28,026 bases of DNA from Candidatus Poseidoniales archaeon (GCA_003602535.1 QQSA01000027.1:1-28026); one strand, 5' to 3'. Numbered from the stretch's first letter, positions 16,492 through 25,250 are shown. Notes: generated from the letters alone by a model not told the origin. Numbers and translations: made by a program.

Positions 16492-17673
16492 ATGGCAGGA
16501 GACCTATCATGGATGGAGGAGCGATATTCGCATCTTGAAGAACAAGCATTACTATGGCAACCTCCGACATTGGAAAGTGCAAACCAGCCTAGGTGTACGA
16601 TGGATGGCAAGCCCACAATCATGCTTTCAGCTAATAATTATCTGAACCTAACTACTCATCCTAAAGTCGTGGAAGCATCAATTGCTGCCACTCGCAAATA
16701 TGGCGCAGGAAGTGGCTCGGTTAGAGCGATTGCTGGAACGATGGACATTCATTTGGAAGCAGAACAAAAAGTAGCCCAATTCAAGAAAGTTGAATCATCT
16801 TTAATCTACTCAGCAGGTTATACTGCAAATGTAGGATTGATTCCTTCATTGGTACAAGGAAAACAGGATGTGATTATTTCTGATGAACTAAACCATGGTT
16901 CAATAATAGATGGCGTCCGATTAACCAAGGCGCAACGAGCTGTTTTCCCACATAATGACATGGGAGCATTTGAGCAAGTATTGAAAGAAAACAAAGATGC
17001 GGATAGAAAGTTGGTGATTGTTGATGGAGTATTCTCAATGGACGGAGACATTTGCCCGCTTGATGAACTCACTGCATTAGCTGAGGAATATGATGCGATG
17101 GTATTCGTAGATGACTGCCATGGAGAAGGTGTTCTTGGAGATGGAGGTAGAGGAATTGTTGATCATTTCAAACTTCAAGGACGAGTAGATTTTGAAGTAG
17201 GTTCATTCTCTAAGGCATTAGGTGTTCAAGGCGGAATTGTTGCCGGTAAAGAAATAGTTCGAAATCATGCCCTAAACCATTCCCGATCATGGTTGCTATC
17301 AGGATCACAACCACCAGGTGTAGCTGCTGCTCAAAAAGCGGCAGTTGAAGTTCTGATGGAAGAGCCACAGCATCATGCAAAACTTTGGGAAAATACTGAA
17401 TATTTCCGCAGCGAAATGCAATCACTAGGCTTTGATACTGGTGTTTCTACCACTCCAATTATTCCTGTAATGTGTGGCGAATCTTCCAAAGCCAAGGAAT
17501 TGTCACAGGCAATGTTGGACCAAGGCGTAATGGCAGGCGCAATTGTGTTTCCAATGGTTGCCAGAGACAAAGCAAGGGTTCGAACCCAAATGTCTGCAGG
17601 ATTATCACGAGATGACCTTGATGAAGTTCTACGGATTTTCGAGAAAGCGGGAAGACAGATAGATCTAGTATAA
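16492..17673 (+). CDS. kbl: Alpha-oxoamine synthase, Kbl-like (glycine C-acetyltransferase)
   Basis: This PLP enzyme of the alpha-oxoamine synthase family is about 393 residues. The most likely role is 2-amino-3-ketobutyrate CoA ligase in threonine/glycine metabolism; 8-amino-7-oxononanoate synthase or another acyl-CoA:amino-acid condensation is possible. Landmarks are LSANNYLNLTTHP (family CANNYLGL), GSGSVRAIAGTMDIH (GTG..R.I.GT...H), VFVDDCHGEGVLG (PLP-binding Asp and His) and the Schiff-base Lys in VGSFSKALGVQGG. No threonine dehydrogenase gene is adjacent, so the substrate is unconfirmed. The frame extends to a GTG at 16450; the ATG at 16492 gives the usual N-terminal length of relatives. 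The gene symbol is tentative. Confidence 0.82.
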   Translation: MAGDLSWMEERYSHLEEQALLWQPPTLESANQPRCTMDGKPTIMLSANNYLNLTTHPKVVEASIAATRKYGAGSGSVRAIAGTMDIHLEAEQKVAQFKKVESSLIYSAGYTANVGLIPSLVQGKQDVIISDELNHGSIIDGVRLTKAQRAVFPHNDMGAFEQVLKENKDADRKLVIVDGVFSMDGDICPLDELTALAEEYDAMVFVDDCHGEGVLGDGGRGIVDHFKLQGRVDFEVGSFSKALGVQGGIVAGKEIVRNHALNHSRSWLLSGSQPPGVAAAQKAAVEVLMEEPQHHAKLWENTEYFRSEMQSLGFDTGVSTTPIIPVMCGESSKAKELSQAMLDQGVMAGAIVFPMVARDKARVRTQMSAGLSRDDLDEVLRIFEKAGRQIDLV

Positions 17674-17685
17674 CCGGGACAAATT

Positions 17686-17707
17686 AGATAACTTACATTA
17701 GTTATTT
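17686..17707 (+). promoter_or_regulatory. Inverted repeat upstream of the large membrane protein
   Basis: AGATAACT (17686-17693) and AGTTATTT (17700-17707) form an 8-bp inverted repeat with one wobble pair around a 6-base loop, ending 6 bases before the ATG at 17714. It may be an operator or an mRNA hairpin affecting the start. There is no further evidence. Confidence 0.25.
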
Positions 17708-17713
17708 CCAAGT

Positions 17714-19909
17714 ATGTGGAAAGAGAAGTTGCTTAGTCAGCGCTCTAACATTGCATATTGGTCACCACTAGTTCTCATCGTATTTCTGATCACTTTACAC
17801 ACTACTGCATTTGCTGGAGTAACAACAGAATTTAGCATTGATGACTCCGAGATACAAAGGACTCAGGAGTTCTACACCGATTCTGTGATTGTAACAAGCC
17901 AAAGTGAAGATACATTTGGTGAGAATAATAGCGACTATTTCGGCGGAGAATATAGTGAAAGTAATTCATACAAACAACTAAATGGCCCTGAAGAAGCACT
18001 CGAGGATCCTGCTGAAACTTTGGATGGAAGATTAGGACTCATAACCATGTCATGCTTCATTCTGGTTTTGTTTTGTTTCATGAATAGAAAAGAAAAAATC
18101 AGCATAAATAGATTCGTTTCTTTCAATTCCATTAAAGGATATTTGATGTTATTCATAGGTGTCATTTCTTTAATCTCAGTCTTTACCATCACATCTGGCC
18201 TTTCAGATTATTCTGATGAAATCGCAGATTCTGATTTGGATTGGGATGTTGATGAAGGGTTTTGGGGTAGTGCCACAGTTGAGTTCGAGTCCTTTATTGA
18301 TGGTGAGTCTATTACAATTGATCAAGAATGGGGCCCAGATTTCATGATGTTGGCATTATTTGTATTTTCAATGATTGCATTGATTGGAGGCATTGCAAAT
18401 ATCTCATATCTCAAAGAGGATTTGGAGATTGAAGATGCCCCGGTTTGGATCAAAGATTCGAAGACATTTAGTTTAGCGAATAGGCATTCAGTTACCGCAT
18501 TGTGGATAGTATTGGTTATTGCAATTATCGGTTCTGTTATTGCACCATGGCAAACAATCAACCAAGAATGGGAAGTTAAGCAAACTTCTGAAAGTTTCAC
18601 TTCTGAAGAGGTCAATATTACAGAGCATTCATCTGAAATCTCCTGGAATATGAATCCATTTTATATCCAATTTAACAATGATACAGCATTAGGTAATGCT
18701 TCATTCGAAGGAGAAGAAACTAGTTCATATGATTCATACAAAGAACATTCCGAATTATCAGATTCATCAGCAGTTATGCTAGAGTTGCGCTGGCCATTAA
18801 TTTGTGCAATCATTATTGGTATTTTTATGCTAATGCAAAGATATATTGGTAAATTCTCATCCGTAATATCGGGTACAAACAATGGTTGGATCTTGCTTAT
18901 TTTAGCCTCGATATTATTGATATATTCATTCGGAGCGATTGGGAATTTCGAAGATGAAATGTCCAAAAAAATCGATAATGATTTGCAAGACTTAAGCCCA
19001 TATTGGGGTTCTGATGTATTTCACTCTGAAATTAGTTCCTCTCTTTCAGGAAGTAAATTGGGCTCTGGATTTAGCAGTAGCAGTACTGTAACTCCAGGAG
19101 AGGTCACATTTGATTCTACTTCATCTAGTATCTTAACGACATGGAGTCCAGCATTAGGATACTACTTTGCAATTATTATTCCGTTCGCTATTTTTGCAAT
19201 TCTTTCAGCACAATACGGACCTATTGTCATTGATTCAATCAGTGATTATCAATCGACAAAGGAATTTGAAATTAAATTTGACAGTAAATCTTGGGTTGCT
19301 AAGCCAACAATTATCGCATTGGTCACATTGCTAATCACATCATCAATTGGAATGGGATTAGGTGAATTAATGTTCGATTCAAAATCATCTGCGCCTGCTA
19401 GTATTTACAAATGGCAATTAGATTTCGATGATACCCGAGAATCAACCAACGGCAATCCTCTAATGGCGGATGAAGCCAAGGTTTCTGTTGAATTCGATAC
19501 TGGAACAAGCGGAGACACCTATCGTTTTGTCTTATTTTTAGGCTGTGATGAATCAGAAACAAGTGTGACTAATGAACAACCTGACACGGTACAATGGCAA
19601 GTTATTCCTCCAGAGAATACAGATTTGTTTGGCGAAGTTACAGAAGGAGAATTAGAATGCACTGATTTTGATCAGGTTTTCCGATGGGATGCGATCATCA
19701 ATGAGCCTGAAAGTGAATTCGCAGAAACCGAAGAAGAGTATCTAGAGCGGTTTTCAATCGAAGGAGGGGGTGTAGGCATTTGGACAATAGAAATTGTAGC
19801 AAATACAAATGGAGGCACAACTCAATTCGATGAAGACAACCAATTGCAAATGTTTTATGATATTGAAAGTAGGAGCATTGGAAATGTAACTGCTTCAACG
19901 ATAGATTGA
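17714..19909 (+). CDS. Large multi-pass membrane protein with repeated two-helix hairpins, function unknown
   Basis: I do not recognise this 731-residue protein as a member of a named family. Nine probable membrane segments are seen (about 14-35, 107-124, 141-161, 209-230, 259-280, 359-377, 390-410, 481-500 and 530-552). They form four units of helix, 46-80-residue acidic Ser/Thr-rich loop, helix, separated by short basic stretches such as NRKEK. The loops are probably outside and contain several N-x-S/T sequons (for example in loop 3). A roughly 175-residue C-terminal ectodomain follows the ninth helix, with two cysteines (in LGCDES and ELECTD) that could pair. The stop lies 7 bases from the end of the convergent 204-residue gene. 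It may be an envelope or surface-associated protein; this is inference. Confidence 0.75.
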   Translation: MWKEKLLSQRSNIAYWSPLVLIVFLITLHTTAFAGVTTEFSIDDSEIQRTQEFYTDSVIVTSQSEDTFGENNSDYFGGEYSESNSYKQLNGPEEALEDPAETLDGRLGLITMSCFILVLFCFMNRKEKISINRFVSFNSIKGYLMLFIGVISLISVFTITSGLSDYSDEIADSDLDWDVDEGFWGSATVEFESFIDGESITIDQEWGPDFMMLALFVFSMIALIGGIANISYLKEDLEIEDAPVWIKDSKTFSLANRHSVTALWIVLVIAIIGSVIAPWQTINQEWEVKQTSESFTSEEVNITEHSSEISWNMNPFYIQFNNDTALGNASFEGEETSSYDSYKEHSELSDSSAVMLELRWPLICAIIIGIFMLMQRYIGKFSSVISGTNNGWILLILASILLIYSFGAIGNFEDEMSKKIDNDLQDLSPYWGSDVFHSEISSSLSGSKLGSGFSSSSTVTPGEVTFDSTSSSILTTWSPALGYYFAIIIPFAIFAILSAQYGPIVIDSISDYQSTKEFEIKFDSKSWVAKPTIIALVTLLITSSIGMGLGELMFDSKSSAPASIYKWQLDFDDTRESTNGNPLMADEAKVSVEFDTGTSGDTYRFVLFLGCDESETSVTNEQPDTVQWQVIPPENTDLFGEVTEGELECTDFDQVFRWDAIINEPESEFAETEEEYLERFSIEGGGVGIWTIEIVANTNGGTTQFDEDNQLQMFYDIESRSIGNVTASTID

Positions 19910-19916
19910 TTTTAGA

Positions 19917-20531
19917 TTATTCTTCTTCAAATGATTCTACCACTTCTACTAATTCTGAATCATCACCGGCCATGTCTGAAACTTCAGTACTCCTTTCATT
20001 ATCAGAAACAGGTAACCCTTTGAATGGATTATCTCCATCTTCAATCATGCATAATAATCTCCACCTAGGTGCCCAAGAAAGATGAACATACATTGGCCCA
20101 GGAATAATTAACAATCCCCATGATAGATACTGAGTAAACGAATTCGACACCAATAAATCGGTATGGATTAATGTGAATAGTGTAAATCCAACAAAAGGCA
20201 TAGGATACAATATTTTGCGATAAACTTGCATTGGCATCCGTTTCGTCATAAGATTTAGAATTCGACTCATCAAGCCAAGGAATGCTGCTGCAAGGCTGAG
20301 CAAACTAGCATGTAGAATCCACAACTCGAACCAAAATTCTTCAGTCATGTAATATGGTAATAGTAAAGCTAGAGAAATTAATACTCCATAGAATGCACCG
20401 ATATTTGCTGGATGCGACAACCATAATGGAAGACGGGAGAATCGCTTTGAAAGGCCCCCTCCTGTAAGCATTTCACGTTGAGAATCATCTAGTGAACTCA
20501 AACTTTCAGTCCAAGCCGGCACCGTGCCCAT
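19917..20531 (-). CDS. Four-helix membrane protein, function unknown
   Basis: This 204-residue product has a soluble N-terminus (1-40), four probable membrane segments (about 43-62, 66-90, 108-125 and 134-150), a basic cytoplasmic patch between helices 2 and 3 (MTKRMPMQVYRK) and an acidic C-terminal tail ending ESFEEE. No family motif was recognised. It lies downstream of the 225-residue membrane-protein gene on the same strand, 64 bases away, and they may form a small operon. Its stop almost touches that of the convergent 731-residue gene. Codon use looks like its neighbours. Confidence 0.65.
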   Translation of the reverse strand: MGTVPAWTESLSSLDDSQREMLTGGGLSKRFSRLPLWLSHPANIGAFYGVLISLALLLPYYMTEEFWFELWILHASLLSLAAAFLGLMSRILNLMTKRMPMQVYRKILYPMPFVGFTLFTLIHTDLLVSNSFTQYLSWGLLIIPGPMYVHLSWAPRWRLLCMIEDGDNPFKGLPVSDNERSTEVSDMAGDDSELVEVVESFEEE

Positions 20532-20595
20532 AACTTATGTCGCTAGCAATTCAACATTTGAAGGTACGGTGTGTTAAATGGCGGTTCGAATAGAT

Positions 20596-21273
20596 TCACT
20601 CGGATGAAAACATTCTTGAAATCGGACCTTGAACCTCAAATTCATCTTCTGGAAGCCATTCTCTCTCGAGTAAAGTCGATTCCAAAGATTCTCTTTCTCT
20701 TGCATCTTCAAATTCATCATTTGTTTCATTTATTGCATTGTTTAGAGATATTGCCTGATTGATTATCGATAACTGCCGAGTCAATATTTTTTCACTCAAT
20801 TTTGTATCCCAAATTGAAAGGATTGAAAGGTCCTCATCTTGTTTATGGATTGTCCATCCATGAATTGGATCTTTAACCAACTTTAGACGGTTGACTCCTG
20901 GGTCAACCCAATCTTGAGAAAACTTGACCATAACTTCAGAATTGGATAGTGATTCAGAATCCATAAAAGGGTGCCCTAGACTTACAGTTATTGGAACATC
21001 AACATGCGACTTGACTCGTGACAAAATTATACCTGAAGTTATTACCATCATAGACACAACTATTGCTAAATTTACAAACCAGTACAGAGTTACAAAAATT
21101 AAAGCGCAAAATAAGATGGCACGAATGCCATATGTTTTGTAGGTGGAATTCCTTAAATCTCGCCCCAATGGGGTATTAAGGAAAGGAATCAGCCCCTTCT
21201 GTTCGCCCATACAACGGCTAACAGGGTTTAGGACATGAAACCGTCGTTGAATTGCATTAATCACCCCCATCAT
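20596..21273 (-). CDS. Small membrane protein with soluble C-terminal domain, function unknown
   Basis: The 225-residue product has a basic N-terminus (1-48), two close membrane segments forming a hairpin (about 50-66 and 67-86) and a roughly 140-residue soluble C-terminal part with DPIHGWTIHKQDEDLSIL and a likely helical, charged end (NETNDEFEDARERESLES). No family was recognised. It starts with ATGATG at 21273 and is divergent from the DUF835 gene, with a short hairpin-bearing spacer between them. It is followed by the 204-residue membrane-protein gene, so the pair may act together at the membrane. Confidence 0.65.
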   Translation of the reverse strand: MMGVINAIQRRFHVLNPVSRCMGEQKGLIPFLNTPLGRDLRNSTYKTYGIRAILFCALIFVTLYWFVNLAIVVSMMVITSGIILSRVKSHVDVPITVSLGHPFMDSESLSNSEVMVKFSQDWVDPGVNRLKLVKDPIHGWTIHKQDEDLSILSIWDTKLSEKILTRQLSIINQAISLNNAINETNDEFEDARERESLESTLLEREWLPEDEFEVQGPISRMFSSE

Positions 21274-21295
21274 TCAAGAGGGGTAGAATTACCAA

Positions 21296-21310
21296 CACCC
21301 CGTAGGGGTG
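21296..21310. repeat. Perfect hairpin in the divergent spacer before the DUF835 gene
   Basis: CACCCC-GTA-GGGGTG is a perfect 6-bp inverted repeat ending 3 bases before the ATG at 21314. GC-rich GGGGT/ACCCC words recur nearby at 21271-21284. It could be a regulator site or a start-region hairpin; the sequence alone does not decide. Confidence 0.3.
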
Positions 21311-23005
21311 CGTATGGTCGAGTTCCCACGGGGCAATATCATCGAAGAAAGGAGGGGAGGCGCTAGCGTTCTTGCCACCTTAGTCAATGAGATGATCCAA
21401 CTCAACTCTAAAGGTTACATCAGGTGTGAAAGGACTCCTGTAGAGTCAATGCCTAGAGTTGGTCAAGTAATTGTTACCAGTGGCTCAATTGCTGCTGCAA
21501 TTCACGAATCGGATGCAATTCTAGAAGGTGTTGAAGCACTCATTGAAATTGAATCGGACTGCCTAGAGTTAGATTGCAAAATTCAATTGATTGAGGATGT
21601 AAATATTACAAGGATTCTAGATCTTCACCCAACTGCTAAATTAGTTATTGATACACCGGAAGAAGAGAAATCTTCGAAATGGTGGCAAGAGGTAAGTAAT
21701 CATTCCAATGCATGGACAAAGGCGAGTAAGTTACCTACCATTGAAGCATCGATTGAAGCACCTGAATTCATCAAAACTAAGGCTGCTTCGATGGTAAACA
21801 AACTGACTATCGCAGGGAAATTACTCAAACCAGGATGTGTATATTCCAATGAAACAGATTTACTTTTCACGCTAGCTTCCAATCTCAAGACGCATGGAAA
21901 GCCATTGCTTGTCATTAGTAGGAAAACAAGAGAAGATTTAGTGGTGAACCATAATCTTCCAGCAGAAGATTGCCTATGGCTTTCGCAAAGAGAATCTGAA
22001 GGCGTACAATTCGTTGATATCGACGCTATCAAGGGAACTGTTTATGGTTTCCTCGAAGGAAACTTGAGAGCGGTTTTAGTACTGGACGGATTAGAATATT
22101 TGGCTAATATTTGTGGGTCAAAAGCAGTCATTGAAATGGTTCGCGAGTTAGGAGACAGAATGAGATTTGAAGATGATTGCTTACTGATTTCTTTCGATAA
22201 GGCTGCATGGAACAGCTCAGAAGCGGCTCAATTGATTCGTGCAGCACCTTACTTGGAATCAGACATTATCCAATCATGGAATTCCGATCCAGATTCATTG
22301 TTGGACCATCCATTGATGGCTCCACCAACAGAAGAAGAGCTATTGAGATTAGAAGAATATCTCGAACAAAATACTCCAGAACCATTCAAGATTGATGAGG
22401 TACAAGTGGCTGAAGAAGAGATTCCACCAGAACCATTGGAGGCTGAAGTGGTGTTCGAAGAGGTCGAAGAAGAGGAAATCATCTTGACTGAAGAGGTCGA
22501 AGAAGTGGTTGAGGAAGTTCCGATGGTCAAGAAATCTAAGGGGCCAAGAACGCCTCAACGTATCAAACGGCGCAAATCAAAACAAGTTGATTTAATGAGT
22601 GATAGAGATACGAAAAGGGCGGGTCTCGCTGCAGTAAAGAGCGTGAATATTCCAGATATTGTTCCAAATACAAATACAATGCCTAAGACTGCGATTGGAC
22701 AAGGTAGAGAAGGTAAATTACCATCGATTCCAAATATTATTCCTAATGACTTAAGTGATGCTGTAAGGCAAGATTCTACTACTAAAGAAAGGTCTCTACC
22801 AAAAACCAAATTAGGACCTAAGACTGTTTCTGCACCTGATAAAAATAAATCTTCAGGCAAAGAAGTAATCAGTCCAACCGCAGCAAGAGGCATTGAAGTG
22901 AAACGTAACATTTCGAAAAGATCTCAAGCATCCAGTGTACCTCAAAGGAAGATAGACTTGGATAAAGAATTGCAATCATGGATATTCGAGGAGGATGAGA
23001 AATGA
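21308..23005 (+). CDS. DUF835 domain protein with long charged disordered tail
   Basis: This 565-residue archaeal protein has an N-terminal mixed domain (1-150), a DUF835 domain (about 172-315) with GCVYSNETDLLF, LVISRKTRED, CLWLSQ and the hallmark VLVLDGLEYL (256-265), then a low-complexity tail. The tail is first strongly acidic (365-405), then basic (408-425) and then Ser/Lys/Pro-rich to the end. Two short motifs are duplicated in it: IPDIVPN (448-454) with IPNIIPN (474-480), and MPKTAIG with LPKTKLG. DUF835 resembles a degenerate RecA/KaiC-like fold with no visible Walker A. The start may be GTG 21308 or ATG 21314. Its stop overlaps the next ATG (ATGA), tying it to the DnaA-like ATPase. 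Function unknown. Confidence 0.8.
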   Translation: MRMVEFPRGNIIEERRGGASVLATLVNEMIQLNSKGYIRCERTPVESMPRVGQVIVTSGSIAAAIHESDAILEGVEALIEIESDCLELDCKIQLIEDVNITRILDLHPTAKLVIDTPEEEKSSKWWQEVSNHSNAWTKASKLPTIEASIEAPEFIKTKAASMVNKLTIAGKLLKPGCVYSNETDLLFTLASNLKTHGKPLLVISRKTREDLVVNHNLPAEDCLWLSQRESEGVQFVDIDAIKGTVYGFLEGNLRAVLVLDGLEYLANICGSKAVIEMVRELGDRMRFEDDCLLISFDKAAWNSSEAAQLIRAAPYLESDIIQSWNSDPDSLLDHPLMAPPTEEELLRLEEYLEQNTPEPFKIDEVQVAEEEIPPEPLEAEVVFEEVEEEEIILTEEVEEVVEEVPMVKKSKGPRTPQRIKRRKSKQVDLMSDRDTKRAGLAAVKSVNIPDIVPNTNTMPKTAIGQGREGKLPSIPNIIPNDLSDAVRQDSTTKERSLPKTKLGPKTVSAPDKNKSSGKEVISPTAARGIEVKRNISKRSQASSVPQRKIDLDKELQSWIFEEDEK

Positions 23006-24750
23006 GCACTTCACGCCAAGAAAAACTCCAACTTGCTCTAGCCAACGCTCGACAAACTCTTGGCAAAAAGAAGCAAATTGGTAGGCCAGCATTATCGGAA
23101 TTGAATCGATTAAGAGGAGTCGGCGAAGTTGAAGATACAAGAGATGGCGACTTGATTACTAGAACCGGAGTGAAAACTCGCCCCGTATTCGACATGGTAG
23201 CAGATAGCATCCTTGGAGAAACAATACCTTGGATTCCAAGTTTTGATTTGGATGAAGGAGAAACATCACTCGCGCAGATTGCTGCCCAGAGAATGAATCA
23301 TATGAGGGAGAAAAAGGTCACTAATGAAGTCAATGAAGAACTATTGAGTGATCAACTTGGCGTTTTGACAGATGGTAGGCCTATTTGGGCGGAGGTATTG
23401 GATAGCCAAAGAGGATATTCAACAAATTCAACGGATTATGGAATGAAAGATCTTTCTTTCAAACCCAAATGGCCACCAGTACAATATTTGTCAGAGCACA
23501 ATACATGGAAGACATGGCATGTAGTCGATGAGAATTCTAGGGCATCCATGGCATGTGAAAAGGTGATTAGCAAACCAGGAGTTACAATAAATCCACTATT
23601 GATTTTGGGAGATAGTGGTACTGGCAAATCTCACATTCTAAGTGCGTCAGTCCAAGCAATGATTCGAAGGCAAGATGGTAATGTCCACTTGCTATCAACA
23701 TCCTCTATGCGAGGATGGGAATCATTACCAGATGGATGGCAAGATGCTGTAGCTCATGCAAACCTAATTGCCATTGATGACTTACACCTAGCAGAAGAAA
23801 GGATTGCTACCGAATTAGGTTTAATGATTGATTATGCACTAAATTTGGGTGTCCAAGTAATCGCAACATCACGAGTAGATTCTAACGAATGGCAAGCACG
23901 CAGGCTTTGGGAAGTAATGCGTTCTGCCACCAGCATATGGATGAGTAATCCTAGTTCGTCTTCACTGATTACTCATCTAAGAAGATCTGCAAGTGGCCGT
24001 GCCCTATTGCTAGATGACAGCATGTTATCACGTATTGTTCAATATGGAGACGGTAGTTGGCGGAGCACAAATAGCGCGTTCGAAAAGGTAGCACTAGCAA
24101 TCGAATCTGGTGAAAGAGTAGTCAATAGCAGTGATGTTAGTACTATTCTTGCTGACGAACCAAAAGCAATGACTGAGCAAGAAGTATTTACTGAAAGAGA
24201 GGATTTAGAAGAAATAGCATCACGAATGATTTCCGAAACTCTAGATCATGTATACACAGGTACTGATATTGCTGGGGTTGAACTAAAATCTACTCTTCCG
24301 GAATTAGAAGATGATTGGGAAGTTCCTGAACTAACCGTAGAAGAGAGAGATAAACTACACCAAGTATTGGTTGAAGATAACTTAATTCCGCATGTTACAA
24401 CTACTCTTACTGTTGATGAGAGAGATGATTTCTTGGTTCAAAGGGAAGATACTATTTCCGGTTTTGATAAAGTCAGAGTAGCCGAAACGGCATCTAGCAT
24501 CGATAGCATAACAAATCAAATGTTTGAGAGAATGAATAAAGATCATTTGCAAAAATCAAATCAACTAGCTGATCTGGAAAATGAGATGATGGATTTGGCG
24601 CAGAAAAGCAAGGAAGCATCTGTCGAAGAGTTAATCCAAATTGCTGACAGAGTCGCTGAAATTGAATATGAGTTAGAAAATGTATCACAGTTACCAGAAT
24701 ATGCAAAGCTGACTCCAATAACCGTTCTCAAGCCGATAGGTGAAGAATGA
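23002..24750 (+). CDS. DnaA-type AAA+ ATPase lacking the DnaA DNA-binding domain
   Basis: This 582-residue protein has a central AAA+ domain of bacterial DnaA/DnaC type (about 165-368). NPLLILGDSGTGKSHIL (197-213, Walker A 203-210) resembles DnaA NPLF.YGG.GLGKTHLL. Walker B is LIAIDDLH (255-262), sensor I VIATSR (286-291), the arginine-finger region is near R300/R301, and a sensor II-like GSWRSTNSAFEKV has R354. DnaA domain IV, with its HTH and DHTTV signature, is absent. Instead there are a roughly 160-residue N-terminal region and an acidic C-terminal part with a likely coiled coil (about 505-565). Coupled by ATGA to DUF835 upstream and to the Cys-rich gene downstream. Archaea normally use Orc1/Cdc6, so a canonical initiator role is unlikely; it may load or remodel another complex. 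Confidence 0.8.
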   Translation: MSTSRQEKLQLALANARQTLGKKKQIGRPALSELNRLRGVGEVEDTRDGDLITRTGVKTRPVFDMVADSILGETIPWIPSFDLDEGETSLAQIAAQRMNHMREKKVTNEVNEELLSDQLGVLTDGRPIWAEVLDSQRGYSTNSTDYGMKDLSFKPKWPPVQYLSEHNTWKTWHVVDENSRASMACEKVISKPGVTINPLLILGDSGTGKSHILSASVQAMIRRQDGNVHLLSTSSMRGWESLPDGWQDAVAHANLIAIDDLHLAEERIATELGLMIDYALNLGVQVIATSRVDSNEWQARRLWEVMRSATSIWMSNPSSSSLITHLRRSASGRALLLDDSMLSRIVQYGDGSWRSTNSAFEKVALAIESGERVVNSSDVSTILADEPKAMTEQEVFTEREDLEEIASRMISETLDHVYTGTDIAGVELKSTLPELEDDWEVPELTVEERDKLHQVLVEDNLIPHVTTTLTVDERDDFLVQREDTISGFDKVRVAETASSIDSITNQMFERMNKDHLQKSNQLADLENEMMDLAQKSKEASVEELIQIADRVAEIEYELENVSQLPEYAKLTPITVLKPIGEE

Positions 24751-25211
24751 TGCAACCTCCTTGGTGGATGGCAGGAGTGCCATTTTCTTGTCAACCAAAT
24801 TGTGGTAAATGTTGTGATGAGCCAGGCGGCATCGTCTATCTGCGCCCAGAAGATGCAGAGATTATGTCATCGCACCATAACTTGCAAGTTGAAGAATGGT
24901 TGGAGAGAGATTGTAGACAAACACTTGATGGACGATGGATACTAAAATCCGACCCAGTTACAGACATTTGCATCTATCTAGATGAAGAAAAGAAATGTAC
25001 AACATATGAAGCTAGACCTGCTCAATGTAGGTCATACCCTTTTTGGGCTGAAAACGTACGTTCAGATCGTTCCTGGAAGAAAACAGTTGACGAATGTCCT
25101 GGTTTAGATTCAGAGGAAGCATTCATCATTAGTGGAGATACAATTAGGACGAAAATTATCCAAGACAGAGATGCAACCAGAGGATTCAGGAAATGGCCTC
25201 CAAAACGATGA
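24747..25211 (+). CDS. YkgJ-like Cys-rich (CxxCxxCC-type) metal-binding protein
   Basis: This 154-residue protein matches the YkgJ/UPF0153 zinc- or iron-chelating family. An N-terminal cluster reads FSCQPNCGKCCDEPGG, with C15, C19, C22 and C23, followed by CIYLDEEKKCTTYEARPAQCRSYPF, with C75, C84 and C94. The segment CTTYEARPAQCRSYPF is the family signature (C.iYe.RP..CR.yPf). The family is thought to bind an Fe-S cluster or zinc; no reaction is established. It starts with ATGATG overlapping the stop of the DnaA-like gene and is the last gene of the trio, followed by two T-tracts. This is a confident family call without a defined role. Confidence 0.85.
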   Translation: MMQPPWWMAGVPFSCQPNCGKCCDEPGGIVYLRPEDAEIMSSHHNLQVEEWLERDCRQTLDGRWILKSDPVTDICIYLDEEKKCTTYEARPAQCRSYPFWAENVRSDRSWKKTVDECPGLDSEEAFIISGDTIRTKIIQDRDATRGFRKWPPKR

Positions 25212-25240
25212 AATTTTTTGCCTAGAAGATGGTTTTTTAG
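25212..25240 (+). terminator. Twin T-tract terminator after the DUF835/DnaA-like/YkgJ operon
   Basis: Two T6 runs (25214-25219 and 25233-25238) follow the stop at 25211. Oligo-T stretches in the non-template strand are the usual archaeal termination signal. Confidence 0.5.
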
Positions 25241-25250
25241 CGACTTAAAC

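Noticed and set aside
22249..22911. Minus-strand frames opposite the DUF835 tail
   Set aside because: The low-complexity acidic and Lys/Ser-rich tail gives Ser/Thr/Phe-rich antisense frames by base composition alone.
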